From Clostridium mobile (GTDB lineage Bacteria; Bacillota; Clostridia; Clostridiales; Clostridiaceae), in assembly GCF_018918285.1 (NCBI RefSeq), contig NZ_JAHLQF010000002.1, positions 1 through 64,000 on the forward strand: a stretch of 64,000 bases of DNA, given 5' to 3'. Positions 15,531 to 24,356 of the stretch are shown here, one piece after another. The stretch's first letter is position 1. Every line of letters starts with the position of its first letter. Made by a program: the position numbers and the translations under genes. The notes below the pieces were generated by a model that saw nothing but the letters and a program-made list of their open reading frames with translations, searched no databases and was not told the origin of the DNA.

Positions 15531-15665
15531 ATGAGTATTTTAACTGTTAAAAATATGAGCTATAGATTTGAAGATAGATTAATATTAGATGAGCCAACAA
15601 ATTATCTAGATGTTGAAGCAAAAGATGAATTTAAGAGAGCGGTAAGAAATAACGTAATAATATAA
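15531..15665 (+). pseudogene. Internally deleted remnant of an ABC-F gene
   Basis: The frame begins MSILTVKNMSYRFEDRLI, the typical amino end of clostridial ABC-F ATPases. It then jumps straight to LDEPTNYLDVEAKDEFKRA, a Walker B and D-loop region normally hundreds of residues later, and ends at a stop after NNVII. The joint is in frame, so 44 residues remain of a protein of roughly 500. AAAAGGGAAG precedes the ATG. With neither Walker A nor signature it cannot be an ATPase. It lies 17 bases before the catB-like gene and may once have shared its transcript. Confidence 0.75.
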
Positions 15666-15682
15666 AATAGAGGTGTTTAAGG

Positions 15683-16315
15683 TTGGAGAATAAAGTTTTT
15701 GAAACTTGGATGAATGGTTATATAGTTAAAGACCATATAACAAATAAAAATATAGAAGTGGGAGACTACACATATTATTCAGGATATTATCATGAAAAGC
15801 ATTTTGAAGATCACTGTGTTAGATATCTTTCGCCAGATATGGATGGCGTAGATAAACTTAAAATAGGAAAGTTTTGCTCTATTGGTTCTGGAGCAATATT
15901 TATAATGGCTGGTAATCAAGGTCATAAGCATGATTGGATTACAACATATCCGTTTTTTTATACACCGGACCTTAATGAAAATGCTTTAGATGGATTTGAA
16001 AAAAAGGGAGATACTATTGTTGGAAATGATGTATGGATAGGGACTGAGGCTATGATAATGCCTGGAGTTAAAATTAGTGATGGTGCTGTTATAGGGGCGC
16101 GAGCAGTGGTTACTAAGAATGTTGAACCTTATACAATAGTGGCAGGGAATCCAGCTAAAGAAATAAAAAGAAGATTTTCGCAAGAAGAAATACAAATGTT
16201 ACTAGAAATTAAATGGTGGGATTTAGATATAAACATCATAAAAAAATATATTCCCCTTATGTGTAGTAATAATATTGAAGAATTTCTCAAAATGATTAAA
16301 GGTGAAATGAGGTGA
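15683..16315 (+). CDS. catB: CatB-type (hexapeptide) chloramphenicol O-acetyltransferase-like protein
   Basis: The 210-residue protein belongs to the xenobiotic acetyltransferase (left-handed beta-helix) family. Diagnostic segments are 'GDYTYYSGYYHEKHFED', 'IGKFCSIGSGAIFIMAGNQG', the catalytic-loop 'HKHDWITTYPFFY', 'GNDVWIGTEAMIMPGVKISD' and 'VAGNPAKEIKRRFS'. Family members move acetyl from acetyl-CoA to chloramphenicol; the related Vat branch acts on streptogramin A. The length and the 'YLSPDMDGVDKLKIG' segment fit CatB better. The TTG at 15683 has AGAGGTG seven bases upstream. Resistance activity is plausible, but CatB homologues on chromosomes are not always effective. Confidence 0.85.
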   Translation: MENKVFETWMNGYIVKDHITNKNIEVGDYTYYSGYYHEKHFEDHCVRYLSPDMDGVDKLKIGKFCSIGSGAIFIMAGNQGHKHDWITTYPFFYTPDLNENALDGFEKKGDTIVGNDVWIGTEAMIMPGVKISDGAVIGARAVVTKNVEPYTIVAGNPAKEIKRRFSQEEIQMLLEIKWWDLDINIIKKYIPLMCSNNIEEFLKMIKGEMR

Positions 16316-16400
16316 AAATTTAATATTTTTAAAAGATATTAAAGAAAAAAGTATCAAAAGAAATAAAAGCCGAGTTTAAATAGTTGGTATAATATTTATT

Positions 16401-16438
16401 GAATTTGTACAACACATTGTTGAGCAAATTCTTTTTTT
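16401..16438 (+). terminator. Terminator between catB and the XRE gene
   Basis: GAATTTG and an inner CAAC pair with GTTG and CAAATTC, followed by seven T. It ends about 30 bases before the XRE promoter. Confidence 0.85.
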
Positions 16439-16456
16439 AGTTATTATATGATTTTC

Positions 16457-16523
16457 ATGTAAGGTTAACTTGACATAAAGATTATATGGATATATAGTTA
16501 TTATGTAAGGTTAACATTACATA
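16457..16523 (+). promoter_or_regulatory. Promoter and twin operators of the XRE regulator
   Basis: TTGACA (16470-16475) and TATAGT (16493-16498) are 17 bases apart. The direct repeat ATGTAAGGTTAAC occurs at 16457, overlapping the -35 box, and at 16503, at the expected start of transcription. The second copy is a palindrome (TATGTAA...TTACATA). This arrangement is what an autorepressor would use. Confidence 0.7.
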
Positions 16524-16537
16524 GGAGAAGTGAAAAT

Positions 16538-16747
16538 ATGAAGAATAGAGTAAGAGAATTTAGAGAAGCTCGTGGGCTTACTCAAGAACAGCTTGGAAAA
16601 CTTGTAGGTGTATCAAGACAAGCTATTAATGCAATTGAAACAGGAAAATTTGAACCATCCATTTGGTTGGCTTATGATATTGCTAAATTATATGATAGCA
16701 CTATTGAGGAGATATTTCTTTTTGAGGAAAGTGAAAGGAAATCATAA
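16538..16747 (+). CDS. Small XRE-family transcriptional regulator
   Basis: This 69-residue protein is essentially one Cro/CI helix-turn-helix (about 4-60), with recognition region 'GVSRQAINAIETGKFEPS'. It is close to the stand-alone YgzD type found beside small membrane proteins. AGGAGAAG precedes the ATG. Two copies of ATGTAAGGTTAAC flank its own promoter and are its likely operators. The downstream 118 bases hold degenerate sequence without a supported gene, so the usual membrane partner seems to be missing. Confidence 0.88.
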   Translation: MKNRVREFREARGLTQEQLGKLVGVSRQAINAIETGKFEPSIWLAYDIAKLYDSTIEEIFLFEESERKS

Positions 16748-16865
16748 GATGAATTTCCTCAAAGGCACTTTTAAAGAAAATTTTTAGTTACATAGAAGCA
16801 AAAATAAAAGAAATTATTAATAGAGATTTTAAAATAGCAACTTGATATATAAAGGAGAGTTATAT

Positions 16866-17402
16866 ATGAAAAAAGTTTTAATTAATTACACCTCAAACCA
16901 AAAACAAGGTTATATAGCGGGAGGTTTATTCAATGAAGCAGATGTTAAGCAAAGATTATACGAGGGAGAACAATTAAAAAATACAGATATTGAATTCTAC
17001 AATCCAATAGAAGCTCCTTGCAATGATAAATCAAAACTGCCTACTGCTGACGATATATTTACAATGGATACTGAAAAAATATTAAAATCTGATGTGATAG
17101 TAGCGGATATATCTACCAAAGACGAAGGAGTGATGGCTGAGTTAGGCATTGCTTGGGCTTGTAACTATATTCATCAATTAGCTGAAGAAGGTTATACATT
17201 AGAAGATATATTGAAATATATTCCTAAGAAGGAGATAAAAGCGCATTTATCTGATATAAGAAAAACTACTTCTAATCAATATGAAAACAATTATATTCCT
17301 TGGGGATTCAATCAATATGTAATAGGCATGATAGAAAATAACGATGGAAAAATATATGATAGCTTCAATAAAGTAATAGAAGATATTAGTAACAATAAGT
17401 GA
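16866..17402 (+). CDS. Nucleoside 2-deoxyribosyltransferase-like protein
   Basis: The 178-residue protein shows the family layout: a start '[20 protein letters not shown]', then '[20 protein letters not shown]', and the active-site stretch '[22 protein letters not shown]' with '[11 protein letters not shown]', where the glutamate of the 'xMAELG' segment is the expected nucleophile. Relatives exchange bases between deoxynucleosides or hydrolyse nucleotides. The start at 16866 follows AAAGGAG; the in-frame ATG at 16842 lacks such a site. It overlaps the deformylase reading region by a few bases and is probably co-transcribed with it. Confidence 0.75.
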   Translation: MKKVLINYTSNQKQGYIAGGLFNEADVKQRLYEGEQLKNTDIEFYNPIEAPCNDKSKLPTADDIFTMDTEKILKSDVIVADISTKDEGVMAELGIAWACNYIHQLAEEGYTLEDILKYIPKKEIKAHLSDIRKTTSNQYENNYIPWGFNQYVIGMIENNDGKIYDSFNKVIEDISNNK

Positions 17403-17413
17403 GGTTAAGAGAA

Positions 17414-17863
17414 ATGGCTTTAAGAAATATTAGACATTTAGAGGATGAGATTTTAAGAAAAAAGTCCAGGGAAGTTGAAATAGTAGATGACAGAGTAAGG
17501 CAAATACTTAATGATATGGTTGACACTATGTATAGTATAGAAAATTGCGGCGGATTAGCGGCTTGTCAAGTGGGGATTCTCAAGAAACTTGTAGTAATTG
17601 ATATGGGACAAGGACTTATAAAATTAGTTAATCCTAAAATAATTAAAGAGGAAGGTTCTCAAAAAGTCATTGAGGGATGCATGAGTATTCCTAACAAATG
17701 GGGTTATGTTTTAAGACCATACAAGGTAACCGTAAAAGCATTAAATGAAAATGGTGAAGAAATTATATTAACAGGCACAGGAGATTTGGCAAAATGTTTC
17801 TGCCATGAAATTGACCATTTAGAAGGCATACTGTTTATTGATAAAGTAGTTGAATATGTATAG
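17414..17863 (+). CDS. def: Peptide deformylase
   Basis: The 149-residue enzyme takes the formyl group off new proteins. All three motifs are present: [17 protein letters not shown] with the metal cysteine, and HEIDHLEG with two metal histidines and the catalytic glutamate. Compared with the common GxGLAAxQxG motif, the first glycine is a cysteine. The ATG at 17414 has TGAGG nine bases upstream; the GTG at 17399 overlaps the preceding gene. It is probably an accessory copy, because the housekeeping gene usually lies beside fmt and priA. Confidence 0.92.
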   Translation: MALRNIRHLEDEILRKKSREVEIVDDRVRQILNDMVDTMYSIENCGGLAACQVGILKKLVVIDMGQGLIKLVNPKIIKEEGSQKVIEGCMSIPNKWGYVLRPYKVTVKALNENGEEIILTGTGDLAKCFCHEIDHLEGILFIDKVVEYV

Positions 17864-17922
17864 TTAAAATAGCTGTTTCTACATTATAAATTTCTACAAA
17901 GATAATTTGGTTTCACAAATAT

Positions 17923-17985
17923 AGAGCTAAGTACGTAGTAAAGCCGCTCCGGAAAAAGTCGCTTTTTTACTACATGCTTAGCTCT
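17923..17985 (-). repeat. Dispersed hairpin repeat, copy 5 (AGAGCTAAG type, reversed)
   Basis: AGAGCTAAGTACGTAGTAAA pairs with TTTACTACATGCTTAGCTCT. The loop GCCGCTCCGGAAAAAGTCGC is the reverse of the loop in copies 1, 6 and 8. T-rich sequence follows, so it may also end the def transcript. Confidence 0.87.
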
Positions 17986-18065
17986 TTTATTATTTATAAA
18001 TATATTTTTAGAATTATAAGGTTCTACAAAAACAATTGGGCTATTTTTATATTTTACAATATTGC

Positions 18066-18455
18066 TTATATATTTGTTTGAAGCTTAGGGCATCCTTGGC
18101 TAGCTTTACTGCAGCCATTACAATTACCCTTTAAAGCACAGCCTTTCGTTTCATTTGTTTCATTTAAAGAAGTGGCTTTTACCATGAATCCTTTATTTGT
18201 ATATATTAGCTGTATCTCATTTACTTTATCTGCAAGTTCTTTATCGTAGACTATAGATATATCTTCAACCTTATCTACAAAGTCCATTTCTTTTATTGTA
18301 TCTAGTAGGATTGATACCTTTGGAGTTTTGCAACATCCTTGGTTATATGTTAATTTTAGGCAATTATATTCATCATCATATTTAAATAAATTTACTAATT
18401 GATTATAAGCATTATTTGATATTTTTATTTTTATTTTTTTATCCAAAAAATTCAC
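18066..18455 (-). CDS. HesB-like (IscA-fold) protein with cysteine-rich tail
   Basis: The 129-residue protein has a HesB/IscA-like fold over about 8-95 ('LKLTYNQGCCKTPKVSILLD') and a tail with the cysteine cluster 'CALKGNCNGCSKASQGC'. IscA-type proteins handle iron-sulfur clusters, but this branch lacks the standard carboxy CGCG, and the tail cysteines may bind metal instead. A ribosome site (TGAGGTG) precedes the ATG. It stands alone on the minus strand. The exact role is unknown. Confidence 0.7.
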   Translation of the reverse strand: MNFLDKKIKIKISNNAYNQLVNLFKYDDEYNCLKLTYNQGCCKTPKVSILLDTIKEMDFVDKVEDISIVYDKELADKVNEIQLIYTNKGFMVKATSLNETNETKGCALKGNCNGCSKASQGCPKLQTNI

Positions 18456-18592
18456 CTCAATTCACTATTTATTATATACTTAATTAAAAGCTAAATTGTA
18501 AATTATTAATGAACAAATTTAATTTTTAATATATAATATTGCAATAATGATTAATATTAGGTAAATTAGTAGTGTTATGCAGATTAATAATA

Positions 18593-18630
18593 TTAAATAA
18601 AAAATAGCTTGCAAAATGCTCTGCAAGCTA
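18593..18630 (-). terminator. Terminator for the AbrB-like gene
   Basis: TAGCTTGCA pairs with TGCAAGCTA. Read on the minus strand it is followed by a T run. It lies just past the stop of the gene at 18639. Confidence 0.85.
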
Positions 18631-18638
18631 TGATAATC

Positions 18639-18884
18639 TTATTTGTCTTCTTTTAATTCATTTAGACAGTTTTGGCATACAATTTTACCTTTATAGTGTG
18701 TAATGTTCTTTGCATCGCCGCAGAATATACATGAAGGGTTGTATTTTTTTAGTATTATCTGCTCACCATCTACAAAAATTTCTAAAGAATCTTTTATCTC
18801 AATATCCAACGTTCTTCTTAATTCAATTGGAATTACTATTCTTCCGAGTTCATCGACTTTTCTAACTATACCTGTTGACTTCAT
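18639..18884 (-). CDS. AbrB-family transcriptional regulator with zinc-ribbon tail
   Basis: The 81-residue protein has the AbrB/SpoVT swapped-hairpin domain over 1-50 ('GIVRKVDELGRIVIPIELRR') and a tail with two CxxC pairs (CIFC...CQNC) that looks like a small zinc ribbon. Proteins of this kind control the switch to stationary phase and sporulation in clostridia. AAGGAGG precedes the ATG. It is monocistronic with its own terminator. Confidence 0.92.
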   Translation of the reverse strand: MKSTGIVRKVDELGRIVIPIELRRTLDIEIKDSLEIFVDGEQIILKKYNPSCIFCGDAKNITHYKGKIVCQNCLNELKEDK

Positions 18885-19103
18885 TTAGTGAATCCTCCTT
18901 AATACAATATTCGACTTATATTAATAAAATAATAACAGTAATAACATAATTAGTCAATAAGTTATTTATAAGTTTAAATACACTTGATTAATAAATATAA
19001 AATAAATTTATATAAAATTAATATTTTTTTGTATATTTATTGCCTATAATATATTTTATGAGGGATTTATTATAATGTTAATAAAATATTAGGAGGTAAT
19101 GAA

Positions 19104-22031
19104 ATGAATTTTCAAATAGGTGATATTTATAGTGGTTTTAAACTGGTGGATAAAAAAACCGTAGAAGAGGTAAACTCACTAGCGCTAATTTTTCAACATG
19201 AAGCTACAGGAGCAAAATTGTTAAAACTAGAAAACGAAGATGATAATAAAGTTTTTTCAATAAGCTTTAGAACTCCCCCACACGATAGTACAGGTGTAGC
19301 TCATATATTAGAGCATTCAGTTTTATGTGGCTCAAGAAAATTTCCATCAAAGGAGCCTTTTGTAGAACTTATAAAGGGATCATTGAATACTTTTTTAAAT
19401 GCTATGACTTTTGCAGATAAGACAATGTACCCTGTTGCTAGTAAGAATAAAAAAGATTTTTTTAATTTAATGGATGTGTATTTAGACGCAGTTTTATATC
19501 CAAATATATATAAATATCCTCAAATATTTATGCAGGAAGGTTGGCACCATGATTTAGAAAGTCCAGAAGGGGAAATAACCTATAAGGGAGTAGTATATAA
19601 CGAAATGAAAGGTGCTTTCTCTTCACCGGAATCTATACTTATGAGAAAAATACCTGAATCTTTATTCCCAGATACTACTTATGGAGTAGAATCAGGAGGA
19701 GATCCAGATCATATCCCAGAGCTTACATATGAAAATTTTATTAACTTCCATAAGAAATACTATCACCCATCAAATAGCTATACATTTTTATATGGTGATG
19801 GAGATACTTTAGAGGAGTTAAGCTTTATACATGATAATTATTTAAAAGATTTTAAAAAGATAGATGTAAATTCTTCAATAGCTATTCAAAAATCTTTTGG
19901 AAATATGGTTGAAAATGTAGTGGAATATCCTATTTCTCAAAATGAGGGAGAAGAAGATAAAACCTTCTTAAGTTTAAACTTTGTTGTTGGAAAAGCAACA
20001 GATGAAGAGCTATATTTAGCCTTTGAAATTTTAGAACATTTATTATTGGAAACTTCAGCAGCGCCACTTAAAAAGGCACTTATACAGAGCGGTATAGGTA
20101 AAGATGTATTCGGTAGCTTTGATAATAGTGTGCTTCAGCCTACGTTAAGTATAATAGTTAAAAACTCCAATGAACAGAAAAAAGATGAATTCAAAAACTT
20201 AGTATTTACCACTTTAAAAGAATTGGTGGATAAAGGCATAGATAAAAAGTTGATTCAATCATCATTGAATATTAAAGAATTTTATTTAAGGGAAGCTGAT
20301 TATGGTGGGTATCCTAAAGGACTTATATATGGTATAAAATGCATGGATAGCTGGCTTTATGACCATCATCCTTTAATGCATTTAAGTTATGAGCCACAGC
20401 TAAAGAAAATAAAAGAAAGAGCAGAAAAAGGATATTTTGAAGAACTTATAAATGAATATCTATTGAAGAGTGATCACAGTTCCCTTTTAATTGTAAAACC
20501 TAAAAAAGGCCTTGCAGAAGAGAAGGATAGAAATACAAAAGAAGAATTAAAAGCTTATAAAGAAGGATTATCAAAGGATGAATTAAAGGAAATCTTAGAT
20601 GAAACTGAAGAACTTGTTAAGAGGCAAAATACTCCAGATTCACAAGAAAACATAGAAAAGATTCCTCTTTTATCAATAGAAGATATAAGTAGGGAAACGG
20701 AAAAACTTCCTATAGAAGTTTTAGATGAAGGCGGAATAAAGGTATTAAAACATGATATATTTACAAATAAAATTGCCTATGTAGATTTATACTTCAACAC
20801 TGAAAATGTTCCACAGGAGTTAATTCCGTATATAGGATTGTTATCTGGAGTTCTAGGCAAAGTAAGTACTGAAAAACATGATTATGAAGATTTATCAAAG
20901 GAAGTAAATATAAATACTGGAGGAATTTATTATTCAGCAACAGCGTATTCAAACAGTGTCAATGTGGATGAATTTACTCCTATGCTTAAAGTAAAATCAA
21001 AAGCTCTAGTTTCAAAACTGGGTGATTTATTTAAGCTATTGTTAGAGGAAATCAGAAGCAGTAAATTTGATGATAGCAGAAGGATTAAAGAAATACTTTC
21101 AGAACTAAAATCAAGAATGGAAATGACTATATTTGATAGAGGACATATGATAGCTGTAGGAAGGGTAGCATCTTACTACTCAGCAGTAGGAGCATATTTG
21201 GAGAGAGTATCTGGAATAAACTTATATCATTTTGTAGTAGACCTTGAAGAAAATTTTGAAAGTAAAAAAACAGAGATAGAAAGTAATTTAAATAAGCTAT
21301 GCAAATTAATATTTAATAAAGAAAATGTAACAATAAGCGTTACTTTAGAAGAAGAGGATTATAAAGAATTTAAAAAGGAACTTCCTATTCTAGTTAAGGG
21401 ATTTGGCGATAATGCTTTTGAAAAGGCTTCCTATAATTTTGATTTAAAGCCTGAAAATGAAGGTTTAATGACATCAGGAAAGGTACAATATAATGCAAAA
21501 GGATATAACTTTAAAAAGCTAGGATATAAGTATACAGGTACAATGCAGGTGTTAAAGACTATTGTAAGTTTTGATTACTTATGGAATAAAGTAAGAGTTC
21601 AAGGTGGAGCTTATGGATGCTTTGGAGGATTTAATAGAAATGGAAATATGTATTTTGTATCTTATAGAGACCCTCATCTAAAAAACACATTAAATGTTTA
21701 TGATAAAACTTTTGAATATATAGAAAATTTTACGGAAGATGAAAGAGGTATGACAAAATATATAATTGGAACGGTAAGTGATGTGGATTCTCCTCTTACA
21801 CCTTCTATGAAGGGTGATAAGGCTTCAGCTAATTATTTTAGTGGAGTTAAATATGAAGATATTCAAAGGGAGAGAGAAGAAATATTAGACACAAAAGTGA
21901 ATGATATTAAAAAATTAGCACCTATAGCTAAAGATTGCATGAAAGAGCAATATATATGTGTTCTAGGAAATGAAGATAGAATAAAAGAAGAAAAAGATAT
22001 GTTTAATAATCTTATTCATATATTCAAATAA
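19104..22031 (+). CDS. M16C zinc metallopeptidase (presequence-protease type)
   Basis: The 975-residue protein has the inverted zinc motif HILEH (67-71) near the amino end and a long double-clam layout as in the PreP/Hyp1/Cym1 branch. The distal glutamate is probably within 'GVVYNEMKGAFSS'. The carboxy part includes 'RVQGGAYGCFGGFNRNGNMY', the conserved R/Y substrate-binding segment. Such enzymes degrade unstructured peptides. No signal peptide is visible, so it should be cytoplasmic. TAGGAGG precedes the ATG and a terminator follows 12 bases after the stop. Confidence 0.93.
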   Translation: MNFQIGDIYSGFKLVDKKTVEEVNSLALIFQHEATGAKLLKLENEDDNKVFSISFRTPPHDSTGVAHILEHSVLCGSRKFPSKEPFVELIKGSLNTFLNAMTFADKTMYPVASKNKKDFFNLMDVYLDAVLYPNIYKYPQIFMQEGWHHDLESPEGEITYKGVVYNEMKGAFSSPESILMRKIPESLFPDTTYGVESGGDPDHIPELTYENFINFHKKYYHPSNSYTFLYGDGDTLEELSFIHDNYLKDFKKIDVNSSIAIQKSFGNMVENVVEYPISQNEGEEDKTFLSLNFVVGKATDEELYLAFEILEHLLLETSAAPLKKALIQSGIGKDVFGSFDNSVLQPTLSIIVKNSNEQKKDEFKNLVFTTLKELVDKGIDKKLIQSSLNIKEFYLREADYGGYPKGLIYGIKCMDSWLYDHHPLMHLSYEPQLKKIKERAEKGYFEELINEYLLKSDHSSLLIVKPKKGLAEEKDRNTKEELKAYKEGLSKDELKEILDETEELVKRQNTPDSQENIEKIPLLSIEDISRETEKLPIEVLDEGGIKVLKHDIFTNKIAYVDLYFNTENVPQELIPYIGLLSGVLGKVSTEKHDYEDLSKEVNINTGGIYYSATAYSNSVNVDEFTPMLKVKSKALVSKLGDLFKLLLEEIRSSKFDDSRRIKEILSELKSRMEMTIFDRGHMIAVGRVASYYSAVGAYLERVSGINLYHFVVDLEENFESKKTEIESNLNKLCKLIFNKENVTISVTLEEEDYKEFKKELPILVKGFGDNAFEKASYNFDLKPENEGLMTSGKVQYNAKGYNFKKLGYKYTGTMQVLKTIVSFDYLWNKVRVQGGAYGCFGGFNRNGNMYFVSYRDPHLKNTLNVYDKTFEYIENFTEDERGMTKYIIGTVSDVDSPLTPSMKGDKASANYFSGVKYEDIQREREEILDTKVNDIKKLAPIAKDCMKEQYICVLGNEDRIKEEKDMFNNLIHIFK

Positions 22032-22042
22032 CGTTAATAAAA

Positions 22043-22088
22043 AAACAAAGTATTAGGGTAATGATTACTCTAATACTTTGTTTTTTAT
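22043..22088 (+). terminator. Terminator after the M16C peptidase
   Basis: ACAAAGTATTAG with inner GTAAT pairs with ATTAC and CTAATACTTTGT, followed by TTTTTTATT. Confidence 0.92.
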
Positions 22089-22217
22089 TGAATAAATACT
22101 ATTTTTATAAAAAGTTATAATTAATATACAACAATGAATCATAGCTATTGATAAATATTGGTAAAATGTAATATAATGTTTGCATAAAATATAACAAAGT
22201 TAAAGGGGATGTATTAA

Positions 22218-23972
22218 ATGAAAAAGTTTAAAAAACTGGCAATGGCGATGACTTTAATTTTTATGTTCTCTCTAGTGGGTTGTGGAGGGAGTGAAAATAC
22301 TTCTGGGGATAAAACAAAATTTAAATCAGGAAAATATATTGGGGAAGCCAAAGGACATAATGGAAATATTAAGCTAGAAGTAGAAGTAGATGAAGAGAAA
22401 ATAAAAGATATAAAAATATTAGAACATAAAGAAACTAAGGGATTAAGTGATCCTGCTTTAAATGATATACCAAAGGAGATAATAGAGAAGCAAAGTTTAG
22501 CTGTAGATGTTATTTCAGGTGCTACGGTTACAAGTAACGGTGTTATAGAAGCTATAACTTTAGCACTTAAAAATGCTGGTGGCAATATTGATGAACTAAA
22601 AAAGGTATCTGGAAGTGATGATTCATCGAAAAAAGAATTAGTTAAAAAAGAAGCAGATGTTATAGTAATTGGAGCAGGGGGCGCTGGAATGTCCGCTGCT
22701 GTTGCTGCGGCAGAAGAAGGAGCTAAAGTAATTGTATTAGAAAAAATGCCTATGATAGGTGGAAATACCATTAGATCCGGTGGAGCATATAATGCAGTTG
22801 ATGTAGAAGCTCAAAAGGCTCAAGGAATAGAAGATTCAATAGATAAGCATTTTAAACAAACTTTTGAAGGTGGAGATAAAAAGGCAGATGAAAAGTTAGT
22901 TAAAATTCTTGTTGAAGGTTCTCTTGAGGGAAAGAAATGGTTACAATCCTATGGTATGAAATTTAATGAAAAAATAGGTTCTGTAGTAGGTTCTTTATGG
23001 ACAAGAACACATCAAGCTTCAGATGCAGCAGGAACAGGATATATGAATACATTAAAAGAGGCAGGAGATAAATTAGGCGTTGAAATATTGCTTAATACAA
23101 AGGCTACAGAGCTTATAGTTGAAAATGATAGAGTGGTAGGAGTTAAAGCTGAAGATAAAGATAAAAACCTACTTGAATTAAGAGGAAAAAAAGGCGTGGT
23201 TATAGCAACAGGAGGATTTGCTGCTAATGTAGAAATGAGAACGAAATATGTACCTAGTCTAACAGCTGATAAACCGACTACTAATCATCCAGGAGCTACA
23301 GGGGATGGTATAGTTATGGGAGAAAAAGTAGGAGCTGATTTAGTTGGTATGGAGCATATTCAGTTACTTCCAATGGCTATAGAGCTTACTGGACCAACTA
23401 TAAACGTAGAGAATTCTATTTTTATAAATAAAGAAGGAAAAAGATTTATAAATGAAGATAACAGAAGAGACAAGTTGTGTGAAGCAATAATGAAACAAAA
23501 AGATGGACAATATTATATGATAAATGACTCTCAAATAATAAAAGAGAAGAATGAGCTTGGTGACAATATAGAGGAATTAATACAAAAGGGAGTAGTAATA
23601 AAAGCTGACTCCATAAAAGAATTAGCGGAAAAAATTAAAATTGATGAAAAAGTATTGCAAGAAACAATAAATGAATTCAATAAAGCTGTAGAAAATAAAA
23701 AAGATTCCTTTAATCGTACATTGTGGAAGAATAAAATAGAAAAAGCACCATACTATGCAACTTTGAGGCATCCAGCAGTTCACCACACCATGGGTGGATT
23801 AAAAATAAATGAAAAAACTCAAGTACTAAGTAAGTCAGGAGAAATTATTCAAGGTTTATATGCAGCAGGGGAAGTAACTGGTGGTATACATGGTGGAAAT
23901 AGATTAGGAGGAAATGCTCTTCCTGATACTATAGTTTTTGGTAAGATAGCAGGAAAAAATGTAGTAAAATAA
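22218..23972 (+). CDS. Flavinylated lipoprotein reductase (FMN-binding plus flavocytochrome c domain)
   Basis: The 584-residue protein has a lipoprotein signal (LVGCGG, cysteine about 22), so it is anchored outside the cell. It has an FMN-binding domain (about 35-120) whose SGATVTS segment offers the threonine for covalent FMN. A fumarate-reductase-type FAD domain follows ('VIVIGAGGAGMSAAVAAAEE', 'IATGGFAANVEMR', 'HHTMGGLKINEKT', 'GNALPDTIVFG'). The family reduces fumarate, urocanate, methacrylate or similar acceptors. In Gram-positive bacteria homologues take part in flavin-based extracellular electron transfer. No flavin transferase (ApbE) lies in the window. The acceptor is unknown. It is followed by the T-box leader of trpP. 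Confidence 0.9.
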   Translation: MKKFKKLAMAMTLIFMFSLVGCGGSENTSGDKTKFKSGKYIGEAKGHNGNIKLEVEVDEEKIKDIKILEHKETKGLSDPALNDIPKEIIEKQSLAVDVISGATVTSNGVIEAITLALKNAGGNIDELKKVSGSDDSSKKELVKKEADVIVIGAGGAGMSAAVAAAEEGAKVIVLEKMPMIGGNTIRSGGAYNAVDVEAQKAQGIEDSIDKHFKQTFEGGDKKADEKLVKILVEGSLEGKKWLQSYGMKFNEKIGSVVGSLWTRTHQASDAAGTGYMNTLKEAGDKLGVEILLNTKATELIVENDRVVGVKAEDKDKNLLELRGKKGVVIATGGFAANVEMRTKYVPSLTADKPTTNHPGATGDGIVMGEKVGADLVGMEHIQLLPMAIELTGPTINVENSIFINKEGKRFINEDNRRDKLCEAIMKQKDGQYYMINDSQIIKEKNELGDNIEELIQKGVVIKADSIKELAEKIKIDEKVLQETINEFNKAVENKKDSFNRTLWKNKIEKAPYYATLRHPAVHHTMGGLKINEKTQVLSKSGEIIQGLYAAGEVTGGIHGGNRLGGNALPDTIVFGKIAGKNVVK

Positions 23973-24037
23973 AAAATACCTCTTGAAAACTTCGAAATAA
24001 AATGGTAAACTAAAAATCAAAATTGATATGTTTAAAT

Positions 24038-24295
24038 TCATTGATGAGGAAGAGTAGTTAAAGTTGATTATTCCAAGAGAGTGGAGGATGGTGTGATCTC
24101 CATAGTATAGATTTTAATGAATGGACCTCATAGAAGTAAATTGAAATCCTTTGTGGAGAGTAGTGGTTACCGGAAGCCTACCGTTAAAAAGGCTAGGATA
24201 TGATTGTATCCGAATAAGAGATGTGCTTTTTAGCATAACTTAGGTGGTACCGCGAATAATACTTCGCCCTATTTTTAGGGCGGAGTTTTTTTATT
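24038..24295 (+). promoter_or_regulatory. T-box leader, tryptophan-specific
   Basis: The hallmark T-box sequence GGTGGTACCGCG lies at 24243 onward. It is followed by a terminator (CTTCGCCCTATTTTTAGGGC, then GGAG and a T run). Upstream Stem I features are present, and TGG at 24122-24124 in AATGAATGGACC is in the specifier-loop context, reading as a Trp codon. Uncharged tRNA-Trp would pair there and allow read-through into trpP. Confidence 0.9.
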
Positions 24296-24356
24296 GTATA
24301 AAAACTTAAGCGCGCTTTTGTAAATATAAATTTAAAAATTGAAAGGGGTTTTTATT

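Noticed and set aside
16748-16865. Possible degenerate gene after the XRE regulator
   Set aside because: Short readable pieces end quickly at stops, and no family pattern could be recognised.
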